Below are positions 1-10,148 of a stretch of 64,000 bases of DNA, one piece after another (the stretch's first letter is position 1; every line of letters begins with the position of its first letter). The DNA lies in the NCBI RefSeq assembly GCF_017571525.1, contig NZ_JAGETY010000003.1:248001-312000 (forward strand). The letters are read 5' to 3'. The translations under genes were made by a program, and so were the position numbers. Source of the stretch: Hymenobacter sp. BT559. Its GTDB lineage: Bacteria; Bacteroidota; Bacteroidia; Cytophagales; Hymenobacteraceae. Below the pieces are notes generated by a model. That model did no database searches, was not told the DNA's origin, and saw nothing but the letters and a program-made list of their open reading frames with translations.

Positions 1-17
1 CTGGCCATGATTTAAGT

Positions 18-2256
<2,239 letters not shown>

Positions 2257-2271
2257 CTACTGCCTAAGTAA

Positions 2272-2748
2272 TCAGGAAAGCGATGATAAATCAGGTACTG
2301 ATGGCAAATACGGGATAATATCAGTTGAACTGTAATCGGGCTCAAGCATCATTATGATAATTTCATGCATACCCTTATTACCCACCCAAAACACCTTCTT
2401 ATTAACCGCTTTAGCACTTTCGTAGTAGCTCTGCACTTCCAATCCCATTCCTAGGCCATGCAACAATTTACATTGCTGAAAGTCCAGAATTACATTCTTA
2501 ATATCATTGTAAAAACTCTGCTTTTCAAGAAATTCAGTAGTACTGATAAAATCAGGAAAAAAGTATTCCTCAGGTATGAATACAAGTAAGACACTAGCAA
2601 GAACTGAGTACTTATAAACATGCCCTTGCTCTTCACCCTTAGGCCTGCCTAAAAATTTATCAAACAGTTTAAAAGCCATAGGTAAGCGCGGAGAAATAGG
2701 AGAGCGCTTGGCTAATGTAGCACCCGTTGACTTCTTACGCCTGCGCAT
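2272..2748 (-). CDS. Hypothetical protein, possibly STAS-like
   Basis: This 158-residue protein is AT-richer than its neighbours. After a basic N-terminus, an alternating strand and helix pattern (SVLASVLLVFIPEEYF, NVILDFQQCKLLHGLGMGLE, KAVNKKVFWVGNK) resembles the layout of STAS or anti-sigma-antagonist folds, in which a strand ending in LDF-type residues precedes a helix. That is only a resemblance; the phosphorylatable Ser of classical antagonists is not evident. There is no signal peptide. Its start lies 61 bp from the divergent DUF4159 gene. The function is unknown. Confidence 0.55.
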   Translation of the reverse strand: MRRRKKSTGATLAKRSPISPRLPMAFKLFDKFLGRPKGEEQGHVYKYSVLASVLLVFIPEEYFFPDFISTTEFLEKQSFYNDIKNVILDFQQCKLLHGLGMGLEVQSYYESAKAVNKKVFWVGNKGMHEIIIMMLEPDYSSTDIIPYLPSVPDLSSLS

Positions 2749-2809
2749 GGAGAACTTTCTGCGCTAGCCCTTTCTTTGTGGAGTAGGCCGGCTAGCCCGG
2801 CGCCCCGCC

Positions 2810-3478
2810 ATGCTGAAAAACTTCCTCCTCGCCGCTAGCCTCCTGCTCACTACCACGGCCGCCGCGCCGCCCGCCGCGCCCAGCTACCAGATTGCCAAGC
2901 TGCACTACGGCGGCGGGGGCGACTGGTACGCCAACAAAACGAGCCTGCCCAACCTCATCAGTTTCTGCAACCAGGCGCTGCACACCAACATCGCCCCCGA
3001 CGAGGCCACCGTGGAGCTCGACGCGCCCGAGCTGCCCAGCTATCCCTTCCTGCACATGACGGGCCACGGCAACGTGAGCTTCACCCAGGCCGAGGCCCAG
3101 AACCTGCGCAAGTACCTCATCGGCGGCGGCTTCCTGCACATCGACGACAACTACGGCCTCGACAAGTTCATCCGCCCCGAGATGAAGAAGGTCTTCCCCG
3201 AGCTGGAGTTCGTGGAGCTGCCCTTCTCCCACCCTATCTACCACCAGAAGTATCAGTTCCCCAAGGGCTTGCCTAAGGTGCACGAGCACGACGGCAAGCG
3301 ACCGCAGGGCTTCGGCTTGTTATACAAAGGCCGCCTTGTCTGCTTTTATACCTACGAGTGCGACCTCGGCAACGGCTGGGAAGACGTGGGCACCTACCCC
3401 GAAGACACCCCCGCCATCCACGACGCGGCCCTGCGCATGGGCGCCAACCTCGTGGCCTACGCCCTCACGCAGGACTAA
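2810..3478 (+). CDS. DUF4159 domain-containing secreted protein
   Basis: The 222-residue protein has a signal peptide (LKNFLLAASLLLTTTAAAPP, about residues 2-21). A single DUF4159 domain follows, with the typical stretches YGGGGDWYANKTSLPNL, the FLHMTGHGNVSFT strand-turn, and GGFLHIDDNYGLDKF. DUF4159 proteins have a class-I glutamine-amidotransferase-like fold and unknown function; in Bacteroidota they are often found near MoxR/BatA-type genes, which are absent here. The product is predicted to be periplasmic. The gene is followed by a long palindromic repeat shared with the convergent acyltransferase. Confidence 0.85.
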   Translation: MLKNFLLAASLLLTTTAAAPPAAPSYQIAKLHYGGGGDWYANKTSLPNLISFCNQALHTNIAPDEATVELDAPELPSYPFLHMTGHGNVSFTQAEAQNLRKYLIGGGFLHIDDNYGLDKFIRPEMKKVFPELEFVELPFSHPIYHQKYQFPKGLPKVHEHDGKRPQGFGLLYKGRLVCFYTYECDLGNGWEDVGTYPEDTPAIHDAALRMGANLVAYALTQD

Positions 3479-3485
3479 TCTCATT

Positions 3486-3600
3486 TGTCATTGCGGGCGC
3501 AACGAAGTGGAGCGCGGCAATCTTTCCTTCACGTCAGGGTTACTAATCCAACGACAAAGGAAGGATTGCCGCGCTCCACTTCGTTGCGCTCGCAATGACA
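3486..3600. repeat. Intergenic palindromic repeat (REP-like), family A
   Basis: Two arms of about 50 nt (3486-3534 and 3551-3600) are near-perfect inverse copies with a short loop. The arm begins TGTCATTGCGGGCGCAACG and contains GAAGTGGAGCGCGGCAATC. It lies between convergent DUF4159 and PlsC genes and probably folds into a bidirectional transcript end. The TGTCAT...GAAG...ATC layout is shared with the palindromes at 53347, 57377 and 60097. Confidence 0.85.
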
Positions 3601-3607
3601 GACGAAT

Positions 3608-4240
3608 TTACCGCACACCCTTCTCCGGGAAGCGGCCTTTTTTGGTGCGATAAAACGCTTTGATTTCCTCCAAATCCTTTTCGTAGTCACCGGTAGGCCA
3701 GAATACCGGACCAACGCCGGCCTCGCGCTTCGAGTAGTCGAGGAAGCCTAGCACGATGGGCACGCCGGCATTGAGAGCAGCGAAGTAGAAGCCCTTGCGC
3801 CACTTGGGCTGGTAGGCGCGGGTGCCCTCGGGGGTGATGAGGATTACTAATTCTTCGTGCTGTTGGAAGAGCTGCACCATGCCATCGACGAGGCTGTTGT
3901 TGCGGCTGCGGTTCACGGGCAGCGCCCCAATGGCCTTCACCAGCCACCCTAGCACGGGGTTTTCGGTCCACTCGCTCTTCACGGTAAAGCGCACGTCCAC
4001 GTCCATGATGTAGAAGGCGGCGCGGGCCATGATGAGGTCCCAGTTGCTGGTATGCGGGGCCGCAATCATCATGCACTTCTTAATCTCGGGCGGAATCTGA
4101 CCGGTTTGCTTCCAGCCAGCCACGCCAAATATCGCCTTGGCGATGTAGTACCAGAATGTAGATGTTTTGCGCGCAGCCATAAACAAGAAAAGAGCGAAAA
4201 GGACCGCAAAGCTAGCCAGAAACCAGGGCAGGCCCCGCAC
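3608..4240 (-). CDS. PlsC-type 1-acyl-glycerol-3-phosphate acyltransferase family protein
   Basis: The 210-residue protein begins with a hydrophobic segment (FLASFAVLFALFLFMAA, about 7-23), a membrane anchor. The acyltransferase HX4D motif is HTSNWD (about 63-68), and the PEGTR motif that binds glycerol-phosphate or substrate follows at about residue 138. Both are diagnostic of the PlsC/LPLAT family, which moves acyl chains onto lysophospholipid-like acceptors. The exact acceptor cannot be read from the sequence. The start at 4240 lies inside the upstream patatin gene (29-bp overlap), which implies translational coupling; a second Met at 4180 would remove the anchor. Confidence 0.85.
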   Translation of the reverse strand: MRGLPWFLASFAVLFALFLFMAARKTSTFWYYIAKAIFGVAGWKQTGQIPPEIKKCMMIAAPHTSNWDLIMARAAFYIMDVDVRFTVKSEWTENPVLGWLVKAIGALPVNRSRNNSLVDGMVQLFQQHEELVILITPEGTRAYQPKWRKGFYFAALNAGVPIVLGFLDYSKREAGVGPVFWPTGDYEKDLEEIKAFYRTKKGRFPEKGVR

Positions 4241-5036
4241 TCAGGGCCCGCAGCGCGGCTTCCTGGCTAAGGGCGTAGCGGAAGCCGATGTCAAAGATTT
4301 CGGCCGACTTGCGGTAATCGAGCGGGCGGTAATTGACCAGCGCGGGCGGTTCGAGCAGCAAGTCGCATTGCGCCTGCCGGGCAATGGTGTTTGAGTGAAT
4401 AGCTAGCTGCAAGGTGCGCTCGAGCACCCTGCGCAGGGTCGGCACTGTTGCTTCCCGGTTGAGGGGGTTGCAATGCACGCCCACCAGGGGCGCGTCGCCG
4501 GGCCGGGCCAGCAGCGGCTCCACGGGCAGGTTATTGAGCAAGCCGCCATCCACTAACAATTTGCCCTGGTACTCGACCGGACGGTAGATAATTGGCACCG
4601 CCGACGACGCTAGCAATGGGGGCAGCAGCGGCCCCTGGCTGAAATATACCGTTTCGCCCGCCACCAGGTCGGTGGCCGCTAGCGTAAGAGGCAGGCGCAG
4701 GTCTTCAAAACGCAGCGCAGGGCCTAAGTGCTTGGCCAGCAGCTGTTCCACGGCATCGAGCCCTAGCAGGCCGCGCTGCCCAAACACCGGCCGCGTGAGC
4801 CGCACCACGTTAACAGCCTGAAACAGCTTGAGTACCTCGCGGGGCGCTACGCCGGCTGCATAAAACGCCGCCGCGATGGCCCCCGAGCTTACGCCCGCCA
4901 GCCGCCCTACCGGCAGGCCCAGCTCATCGAGTGCCGCCAGCACCCCCAGGTGCGCAATGCCCCGCGCCCCCCCGCCCGAAAGGGCTAGCGACAAGGCGGC
5001 GGCTGGAGCATGAGCAGGACTGGGCGACATGAGCAA
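4212..5036 (-). CDS. Patatin-like phospholipase family protein
   Basis: The protein has 274 residues. The oxyanion loop GGGARG (about 21-26), nucleophile elbow GVSSGA (GXSXG, about 48-53) and the catalytic Asp motif VDGGLLNNLP (DGG, about 161-170) are all present, so the Ser-Asp dyad is complete. Patatins hydrolyse acyl ester bonds of phospholipids or other lipids. There is no convincing signal peptide, so it is probably cytoplasmic or peripheral. It starts 6 bp after the MBL gene and overlaps the acyltransferase gene, so it is the middle gene of a three-gene lipid operon. Confidence 0.88.
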   Translation of the reverse strand: MLMSPSPAHAPAAALSLALSGGGARGIAHLGVLAALDELGLPVGRLAGVSSGAIAAAFYAAGVAPREVLKLFQAVNVVRLTRPVFGQRGLLGLDAVEQLLAKHLGPALRFEDLRLPLTLAATDLVAGETVYFSQGPLLPPLLASSAVPIIYRPVEYQGKLLVDGGLLNNLPVEPLLARPGDAPLVGVHCNPLNREATVPTLRRVLERTLQLAIHSNTIARQAQCDLLLEPPALVNYRPLDYRKSAEIFDIGFRYALSQEAALRALSAGPALVSG

Positions 5037-5042
5037 ACCTTA

Positions 5043-5891
5043 TTACAACTCGCTGATGCGCAGCGTTTCGCCCAGGCGCACGCCTTTGTCGGTGAGCTGT
5101 AAGGTGCAGGCCTCATTGAGAGGGTCATGCTCAAGCAGCAGCACCCAGTTTTCTTCGGCGGCGCGGCGCAGCACGGTTTCCTTCTCCCCGAGCGTCAGGA
5201 GTGGGCGTACGTCGTAGCTCATCACGTAGGGCAGCGGAATGTGGCCCGTACTTGGCAGCAGGTCAGCCATATAGGCTAGCGTGCGGCCTTTATACTGCAT
5301 GAGCGGCACCATCATCTTCTCGGTGTGGCCGTCGGCAAACAGGATATCACTGAACTGCGGCAACGCATCGGGCACGCCCCGGCTAGGGTCGATAAACTTC
5401 AGCTGCCCGCTCTCCTGAATGGGTAAAATGTTTTCGCGCAGAAAGCTGGCCTTTTCGCGGGCATTGGGGTGCACGGCCCAGTCCCAGTGCGCCGCGTTGC
5501 TCCAATAAGTAGCGTTGGCAAACGCCGTTTGCAGCGCGCCGTCGGGCCGGCGCACCACCGAGCCGCCGCAGTGGTCGAAGTGCAGGTGCGTAAGGAAAAC
5601 GTCCGTCACATCGGCACTCGTGAAGCCCAGCTTTTGCAAAGACTTTTCCAACGAATCGTCGCCGTGCAAGTAAAAATGGCCCCGAAACTTCTCATCCTGC
5701 TTGTCGCCAATACCGTTGTCGATGAGCACCAGCCGGCCGCCATCCTCGATGAGCAGGCAGCGCATGGCCCAGGTGCACATGTTGTTGGCATCGGGCGGAT
5801 TGAGCTTTTGCCACATGCTTTTGGGTACCACGCCAAACATGGCGCCGCCGTCGAGCTTAAACAAACCGGTATCAAGCGAATGGATTTTCAT
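5043..5891 (-). CDS. MBL-fold metallo-hydrolase
   Basis: The 282-residue protein carries the metallo-beta-lactamase signature HLHFDHCGG (about 105-113) with the further metal ligands expected around DLLPSTGHIP and the C-terminal LEHDP. The start MKIHSLDTGLFKLDGG resembles the quorum-quenching-lactonase-like subgroup, but substrate cannot be assigned. It opens the operon with the patatin and PlsC genes. There is no signal peptide, so it is predicted cytoplasmic. Confidence 0.85.
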   Translation of the reverse strand: MKIHSLDTGLFKLDGGAMFGVVPKSMWQKLNPPDANNMCTWAMRCLLIEDGGRLVLIDNGIGDKQDEKFRGHFYLHGDDSLEKSLQKLGFTSADVTDVFLTHLHFDHCGGSVVRRPDGALQTAFANATYWSNAAHWDWAVHPNAREKASFLRENILPIQESGQLKFIDPSRGVPDALPQFSDILFADGHTEKMMVPLMQYKGRTLAYMADLLPSTGHIPLPYVMSYDVRPLLTLGEKETVLRRAAEENWVLLLEHDPLNEACTLQLTDKGVRLGETLRISEL

Positions 5892-5897
5892 TTTTTA

Positions 5898-5974
5898 AGC
5901 TGTTAGCTTTTAGCGGCTGGCTGTTAGCTTCTCCCGAAAAAAAGCTAATAGCCAGCCGCTAAAAGCTAACAGCT
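5898..5974. repeat. 33-bp inverted repeat between accA and MBL gene
   Basis: The arms 5898-5930 (AGCTGTTAGCTTTTAGCGG...) and 5942-5974 are complementary with one mismatch, around an 11-nt A-rich loop. It lies between accA and the next gene on the same strand, so it may end or attenuate accA transcription. The word GCTGTTAGCTTTTAGC recurs inside each arm. Confidence 0.85.
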
Positions 5975-5980
5975 CATTAT

Positions 5981-6928
5981 TTATTCTACGACCACGCCCA
6001 TCGCCGAAAACTTGTCGATACGCTGCGAAATAAGTTCATCGACGGGTAGGGCCGCCAATTCCTTCAGAGTATTGATAAGCGTTTGCTTAAGTGTAGCAAT
6101 CATTTGCTCCGAGTTGGTGTGGGCGCCCCCTAGCGGCTCCTGAATGATGCCATCGACTAGGCCGGCCTTTTGCATATCGGTGGCCGTGAGCTTGAGCGCC
6201 TCGGCGGCCTGCTCCTTATAATCCCAGGAGCGCCACAGAATGCTGCTGCACGATTCGGGCGAGATTACGGAATACCAGGTATTTTCCAGCATCAGCACCC
6301 GGTCGCCGATGGCGATGCCCAGGGCGCCCCCGCTAGCCCCCTCGCCAATCACCACGCATATCACGGGCACCTTCAGCATAAACATCTCCTTGAGGTTGCG
6401 GGCGATGGCCTCCCCTTGCCCGCGCTCCTCGGCCTCAAGACCCGGAAACGCACCGGGCGTATCGATGAGCGTAATAATGGGCCGGTTGAATTTCTCGGCC
6501 AGCTTCATCAGGCGCAGGGCTTTGCGGTAGCCCTCGGGGTTGGGCATCCCGAAGTTGCGAAACTGCCGCTGCTTGGTGTTGCGCCCCTTCTGCTGGCCTA
6601 TCAGCATCACCGGCATCCCATCAAGCTCAGCAAAGCCGCCTACCATCGCCTTGTCGTCGGCCACGGTGCGGTCGCCGTGCAGCTCCACAAATTTATCAGT
6701 CATGCCCGCGATGTAGTCGAGGGTATACGGCCGCTCGGGGTGGCGCGACAGCTGCACCCGCTGCCAGCGGGTGAGGTTGGCGTAGGTTTCTTTTTTAAGA
6801 GAATTGATTTTAGCTTCCAGAGCCACCACCGCCTCCGTTACATCAACGTCGCTTTCGGCCGCTAGCTTCTGCATTTCCTGCAGCTTGCCTTCCAGGGCGG
6901 CGATGGGTTGTTCAAAATCAAGCAGCAT
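5981..6928 (-). CDS. accA: Acetyl-CoA carboxylase carboxyltransferase subunit alpha
   Basis: The 315-residue protein is full length for AccA (about 315-320). It has the N-terminal helical region ([19 protein letters not shown]), the family block [22 protein letters not shown], and the carboxyltransferase core with [34 protein letters not shown] and [11 protein letters not shown]. With AccD it transfers CO2 from biotin-carboxyl carrier protein to acetyl-CoA, giving malonyl-CoA for fatty acid synthesis. A TAnnTTTG box (complement of 7036-7043) lies about 108 bp upstream of the start. Confidence 0.97.
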   Translation of the reverse strand: MLLDFEQPIAALEGKLQEMQKLAAESDVDVTEAVVALEAKINSLKKETYANLTRWQRVQLSRHPERPYTLDYIAGMTDKFVELHGDRTVADDKAMVGGFAELDGMPVMLIGQQKGRNTKQRQFRNFGMPNPEGYRKALRLMKLAEKFNRPIITLIDTPGAFPGLEAEERGQGEAIARNLKEMFMLKVPVICVVIGEGASGGALGIAIGDRVLMLENTWYSVISPESCSSILWRSWDYKEQAAEALKLTATDMQKAGLVDGIIQEPLGGAHTNSEQMIATLKQTLINTLKELAALPVDELISQRIDKFSAMGVVVE

Positions 6929-7035
6929 AAGTCAGGTCGAAGGTTCCTGTTTTCTTGAGAGAAAAAATAAGTCAGCCAGACGCTAAAAAGCACGGCCTAC
7001 AGCCGCTCGCTTTTTCGGCGCTCCTTGCCGGGCGA

Positions 7036-7043
7036 CAAAGGTA
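7036..7043 (-). promoter_or_regulatory. Candidate -7 box for accA
   Basis: The minus strand reads TACCTTTG, an exact match to the Bacteroidota -7 element TAnnTTTG. No TTG lies at the ideal spacing, so only the -7 part is supported. It would give a leader of about 100 nt. Confidence 0.45.
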
Positions 7044-7145
7044 AACCCAAACCTAGCCAGCTAGCCCGCTCAAAAATAATCAGCCTGAGAAACAACCCAC
7101 AACGTTTATCTAAGCCCAAAACAAGCGCTTTTTTAGCCTTTTGGC

Positions 7146-7177
7146 TTGTACGAGGCATTTTTTCAGTTCTACCTTTG
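7146..7177 (+). promoter_or_regulatory. Promoter of first tRNA-Asp
   Basis: TTG at 7146-7148, 21 nt, then TACCTTTG at 7170-7177, the Bacteroidota -33/-7 form. The same arrangement with the same 21-nt spacing precedes the second tRNA copy. Confidence 0.7.
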
Positions 7178-7222
7178 CAGCACCAAAGCGGAAAACGGCA
7201 GCGTTTTTCAGCTACGGCAAAC

Positions 7223-7296
7223 GGTTTGGTAGTTCAGTTGGTTAGAATGCCGCCCTGTCACGGCGGAGGTCGCGGGTTCGAGTCCCGTCCAGACCG
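7223..7296 (+). tRNA. tRNA-Asp (GTC), copy 1
   Basis: This is a 74-nt cloverleaf. The acceptor stem GGTTTGG/CCAGACC contains one G-T pair; the D-arm is AGTTCAGTTGGTTAGA; the anticodon stem CCGCC/GGCGG encloses loop CTGTCAC with anticodon GTC; the T-arm is CGGGTTCGAGTCCCG; the discriminator is G at 7296. CCA is not encoded. Confidence 0.97.
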
Positions 7297-7307
7297 CTCC
7301 GTTTAGT

Positions 7308-7342
7308 AAAAGCCCCTTCCCTATCCTGGGAAAGGGCTTTTG
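7308..7342 (+). terminator. Terminator of first tRNA-Asp
   Basis: A hairpin AAAAGCCCCTTCCC/GGGAAAGGGCTTTT follows the tRNA by 11 nt and ends in T residues. Confidence 0.85.
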
Positions 7343-7400
7343 CTTTTCCGGCTTTTCGTTCAAGAAAAGTTCATAATAAGATGCTTTTTTTGCGCACTGC

Positions 7401-7432
7401 TTGCGGATTTGAATTTTATTTTCCTACCTTTG
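7401..7432 (+). promoter_or_regulatory. Promoter of second tRNA-Asp
   Basis: TTG at 7401-7403, 21 nt, then TACCTTTG at 7425-7432, matching the first copy in spacing although the spacer bases differ. Confidence 0.7.
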
Positions 7433-7477
7433 CAGCACCAAAGCGGAAAACGGCAGCGTTTTTCAGCTACGGCAAAC

Positions 7478-7551
7478 GGTTTGGTAGTTCAGTTGGTTAG
7501 AATGCCGCCCTGTCACGGCGGAGGTCGCGGGTTCGAGTCCCGTCCAGACCG
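7478..7551 (+). tRNA. tRNA-Asp (GTC), copy 2
   Basis: Identical over all 74 nt to the copy at 7223-7296, with anticodon GTC and no encoded CCA. Confidence 0.97.
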
Positions 7552-7562
7552 CTCCGTTTAAC

Positions 7563-7596
7563 AAAAGCCCCTTCCCTACCCCGGGAAGGGGCTTTT
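7563..7596 (+). terminator. Terminator of second tRNA-Asp
   Basis: The hairpin AAAAGCCCCTTCCC/GGGAAGGGGCTTTT is a slightly stronger version of the first copy's terminator. Confidence 0.85.
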
Positions 7597-7781
7597 GCTT
7601 TTCCGGCACCCTAGAAGGCACCGCCGCCTTGTTCTCAAGCCGGCCATTTGCCGGTGTACTCGTTTACACTGAAAAGGTAAATGCCTGTTTGCCAAGCCTA
7701 AATAATTGTTCAAATAGTTTTTTTCGTTAATTGGACGAAAAAAAGGTAACAGAGTTGGGCACCACATCCTAACTTTAGGAC

Positions 7782-8012
7782 ATGAACTATCCCACCCCCA
7801 CTCTTCAACCGCTACCCGTTTCTTCACTTGTTACGGAGCAAAGCCGCCAGCGCCTAGTAACAGCCATTATTTCTGTTACAAATGGTATCGCTTATTATAT
7901 CGAACCCTACCAGCAACAGTTGCTCGACCGCTATACCCGGGGCCGCATGACTCTTGACGAAGTTGTATATTCCCTAGAGGCAGCTGCATCTTTTAGAGCC
8001 AGCGCCAAGTAA
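7782..8012 (+). CDS. Small hypothetical protein (76 aa)
   Basis: This short protein has a Pro-rich start and a helical C-terminal half, LLDRYTRGRMTLDEVVYSLE. That segment resembles the RYxxGxxTxDE helix pattern of VbhA-type antitoxins, but no toxin gene adjoins it, so this is only a hint. TAACTTTA lies 5 nt before the ATG, too close for a normal leader. The gene lies outside the integrated element. Confidence 0.5.
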   Translation: MNYPTPTLQPLPVSSLVTEQSRQRLVTAIISVTNGIAYYIEPYQQQLLDRYTRGRMTLDEVVYSLEAAASFRASAK

Positions 8013-8351
8013 GCAATACTTGTGGGTTGCTTTTCACTTACTATTTATCACCACCTAATTTCTTCTACGCGCCTGCTCTAGCCCTGTTAACTACTACCCA
8101 CGAACAGGGCTAGCTAGTTAGGGTTAGGGTAGGTGTGTTGCTTTTGGGACTATCACTAGCGAACGTTAAAAAAATTACTATTACTTCAATATAATAGCAT
8201 TTACACTTTCTTAAAGCAACTGCAATAACAGAACAGAAACTTCCCACATTTAGGTTGATAATCTCTGCGTTACATTGGTTCGTAATTTTTTTATATCTTT
8301 CTCCCCGGCAATTAGTACAAATCATTCTTGCCATTATACATTCGTTGTCCA
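8013..8351. other. Intergenic region with one hairpin
   Basis: I see no gene in these 339 bp. A 10-bp perfect stem, TAGCCCTGTT (8079-8088) and its complement (8103-8112), could end transcription of the 76-aa gene, although no T run follows. The remainder is AT-rich. Confidence 0.4.
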
Positions 8352-8723
8352 ATGGCTACCCTCTCAAAACAAGCAGCAGGATTTCTATCCCGCGCTACTG
8401 ACCCAACCTGGCAAGACCAGCTGCGAGCTAGCGTACGCTTGTACTTAAGTTTAAATCCAGCTTCCACGCTTGGGCAAGAGCTTGATGATTTGCTAAAGCG
8501 CAGCGAGCAGGAGCTGCTCGACTATCTTTTAGGAGGTGAGCCCCCTACCCCAGCTGCCCGCCAACGGGCACGGGATTTTTTAGATATGGCTCAATGTCAA
8601 CTCTTGAGTTCGACACTCGACGTACAGCAATTGCTAGCTGAGTTAGCTGCCGAGCGCTCGCCTCAATTGCCCTCAGAAGCACTTAATGAAGCAAAATCAC
8701 CAGATTGCGTACTTCAGAAGTAG
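8352..8723 (+). CDS. Hypothetical helical protein (123 aa)
   Basis: The protein begins at ATG 8352 (MATLSKQAAGFLSRATDPTW); an upstream in-frame ATG at 8328 would add eight unlikely residues. It is predicted all-helical, without signal peptide or membrane segment, and has a Leu-rich middle (LGQELDDLLKRSEQELLDYLLGG). I do not recognise a family. It is the last gene before the left boundary of the integrated element. Confidence 0.55.
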   Translation: MATLSKQAAGFLSRATDPTWQDQLRASVRLYLSLNPASTLGQELDDLLKRSEQELLDYLLGGEPPTPAARQRARDFLDMAQCQLLSSTLDVQQLLAELAAERSPQLPSEALNEAKSPDCVLQK

Positions 8724-9003
8724 ATATCCTAACGCTTTACACCGTGAGCTTCGGGGCCGCACTGGCCTTTATTGAGCCGGGCTAACACAGTATCCAAACT
8801 TTGCCGAGCACTCAGGCGAGCTTCGAGACGCTGTAGGGGGCTAGCCCCCGATGGGCAAAGACTACGGCAGAGCCACCGCTAACCGCCCGGCGCTTGCCCA
8901 AGTAGGAAACCTAAAAAATGGGGGCAGATTGCCTACTGATCTGGCCGGGGTTATCGACACAACAATGCCCTAGCGACAGCAGCAAGGCCGATAAGCCCCA
9001 TCG

Positions 9004-9043
9004 GAAAAGTATAGGCACAAAAAAAGGCCGCGCCACCCGGCAC
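9004..9043 (+). repeat. Left attachment site (attL), 40-bp direct repeat
   Basis: Identical over 40 bp to 31836-31875. It reads GAAAAGTATAGGCAC, a seven-A run, then GGCCGCGCCACCCGGCAC. The sequence inside differs (AATATG), so the glnN terminator stem is incomplete in this copy. Confidence 0.85.
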
Positions 9044-9090
9044 AATATGAAACTTGCTTTCTGCTCAATAGAGGCGCTTTTTGACTTTTA

Positions 9091-9114
9091 AGGGGCAGAA
9101 ACAGGGGCAGACCA
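9091..9114 (+). repeat. 12-bp-period repeats inside the left end
   Basis: AGGGGCAG occurs at 9091 and 9103, exactly 12 bp apart and in the same orientation as the three copies at the right end. This suggests arm-type binding sites for the integrase or its accessory factor. Confidence 0.6.
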
Positions 9115-9137
9115 TTCCTTAGCGCACTATTTTTTCG

Positions 9138-9479
9138 CTATCGGCGCAGTGTTGCTACGGGCACATCCGAGGGGACGCCACGCTTGGCGGCTTGCGCTTG
9201 GTAAGTAGTGACAAAGTCTTGTGCCTCAACTAAGGTGCTAGGATAGGTAATGTAATGGCCGCCCCAAGGATGTTCATAGATGTGCTGGTAGTAAAAGCCG
9301 TGCGCTGCTAGATACTGGGCCACTTTCCATTTAGCTTCCTCTCGCTTTTTGGGTGGTCGAAACCGATGAGATAATACCTCCAGCGGGCCCCCGCACCCAG
9401 GGCAAGTAGTGGGCCCTACTGCGTTATAATGGGCATTAAAGGCGTGCCGGCACGCAAAACAGACGTGTTTCCTTCCCAT
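9138..9479 (-). CDS. Small zinc-ribbon protein
   Basis: The 113-residue protein begins with a four-Cys ribbon, CFAC (about 8-11) and CPGC (about 28-31). A basic linker (RFRPPKKREEAKWK) follows, then a compact domain rich in aromatic residues (HGFYYQHIYEHPWGGHYITYPST). It is probably a nucleic-acid-binding or structural zinc protein of unknown role. It follows the resolvase gene by 13 bp on the same strand, so they are likely co-transcribed. Confidence 0.6.
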   Translation of the reverse strand: MGRKHVCFACRHAFNAHYNAVGPTTCPGCGGPLEVLSHRFRPPKKREEAKWKVAQYLAAHGFYYQHIYEHPWGGHYITYPSTLVEAQDFVTTYQAQAAKRGVPSDVPVATLRR

Positions 9480-9492
9480 AAAGACGTTGAAA

Positions 9493-10059
9493 TTAGCTCT
9501 CGTCCTGTAATTCCTGGCGGTAGCGTTTGACGCTGGCGCGGCTGATACCAGTGAGCGTCACAATCTCGGCCACCGATAAGCCCTTCTCTAAGGCTTTGTC
9601 CACCTTAGTCAGTTTCTCCGTATCCCGCCCCGCCGGTCGCCCCAGGTGCTTACCCTGCTGCTTGGCCAGGGCGATGCCTGCCAAGCTTTTCTCCCGGTTG
9701 TTCTCGCGCCCGTATTGATTGAAGCTAGAGAACACGCCAATAATCATCTTGCCCGCTGGCGTACGCGAGTCGATACCCAGATCTAAGGCCCGAAAGTGCA
9801 CCCCTCGCCTATTAAATTCCTCTACCAGCTGGATGGTGTGCACCGTGTTGCGCCCTAGCCGCGCCAGCCGGTTAACCACGACCACGTCTCCCTCCCGCAC
9901 GGCGGCCAGCAGTTCGTCGAGTGCGTGGCTACGGGTGCGCGTACCCGAAACCTTCTCTTGAAAGATGCGGCTGCAGCCGGCGTGGGTCAGGTCTTCGAGT
10001 TGGGTATCGAGGTTCTGGTCGGCCGCCGAAACGCGGGCGTACCCGAAGGTGTGTTGCAT
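9493..10059 (-). CDS. Serine recombinase (resolvase/invertase family)
   Basis: Starting at the ATG at 10059 (MQHTFGYARVSAADQN), the catalytic Ser is in YARVS (residue 10). The conserved Arg pair is in NRLARLGRN (about 65-73), the catalytic domain ends near GVFSSFNQYGRENNREKS, and a C-terminal helix-turn-helix follows (LTKVDKALEKGLSVAEIVTLTGISRASVKRYRQEL). The helix-E region usually reads EFERxLIxERT; here FNQYGRENNREKS departs from it. The 188-residue length is typical. Family members resolve cointegrates or invert DNA by concerted double-strand cleavage. It lies next to the IS1182-type element. Confidence 0.85.
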   Translation of the reverse strand: MQHTFGYARVSAADQNLDTQLEDLTHAGCSRIFQEKVSGTRTRSHALDELLAAVREGDVVVVNRLARLGRNTVHTIQLVEEFNRRGVHFRALDLGIDSRTPAGKMIIGVFSSFNQYGRENNREKSLAGIALAKQQGKHLGRPAGRDTEKLTKVDKALEKGLSVAEIVTLTGISRASVKRYRQELQDES

Positions 10060-10148
10060 GGCTCTGAAAGTATAGCTCACAAAGCTACGTTTCAGAACCC
10101 ACTTCTTGACCCGAGAAAACAGCCGAAAATAGGCTTTTTAAGGATGTG

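Larger units (their letters stand above)
7169..7597 (+). repeat. Tandem duplication of a tRNA-Asp transcription unit
   Basis: The block from the -7 box through leader, tRNA and terminator occurs twice at an offset of 255 bp. The leader (CACCAAAGCGGAAAACGGCA...) and the tRNA are identical in both. The terminators differ at a few bases, and the sequence upstream of the -7 boxes is unrelated. Each copy is therefore a complete, separately transcribed gene. Confidence 0.9.
8724..9137. other. Gene-free stretch holding the left element boundary
   Basis: No convincing gene is visible. The stretch contains the left 40-bp attachment repeat (9004-9043), two AGGGGCAG repeats 12 bp apart just inside it (9091 and 9103), and one similar word TGGGGGCAGATT at 8919 outside it. 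Confidence 0.6.

Noticed and set aside
7782..8012. Antitoxin of a toxin-antitoxin pair
   Set aside because: One helix resembles VbhA-type antitoxins, but no toxin-like gene is adjacent, so only a hypothetical call is made.
8110..8352. 80-codon minus-strand frame with several Cys between two small plus-strand genes
   Set aside because: It begins inside the neighbouring gene's start region, its Cys are not in paired CxxC spacing beyond one instance, and it has no promoter or domain support.
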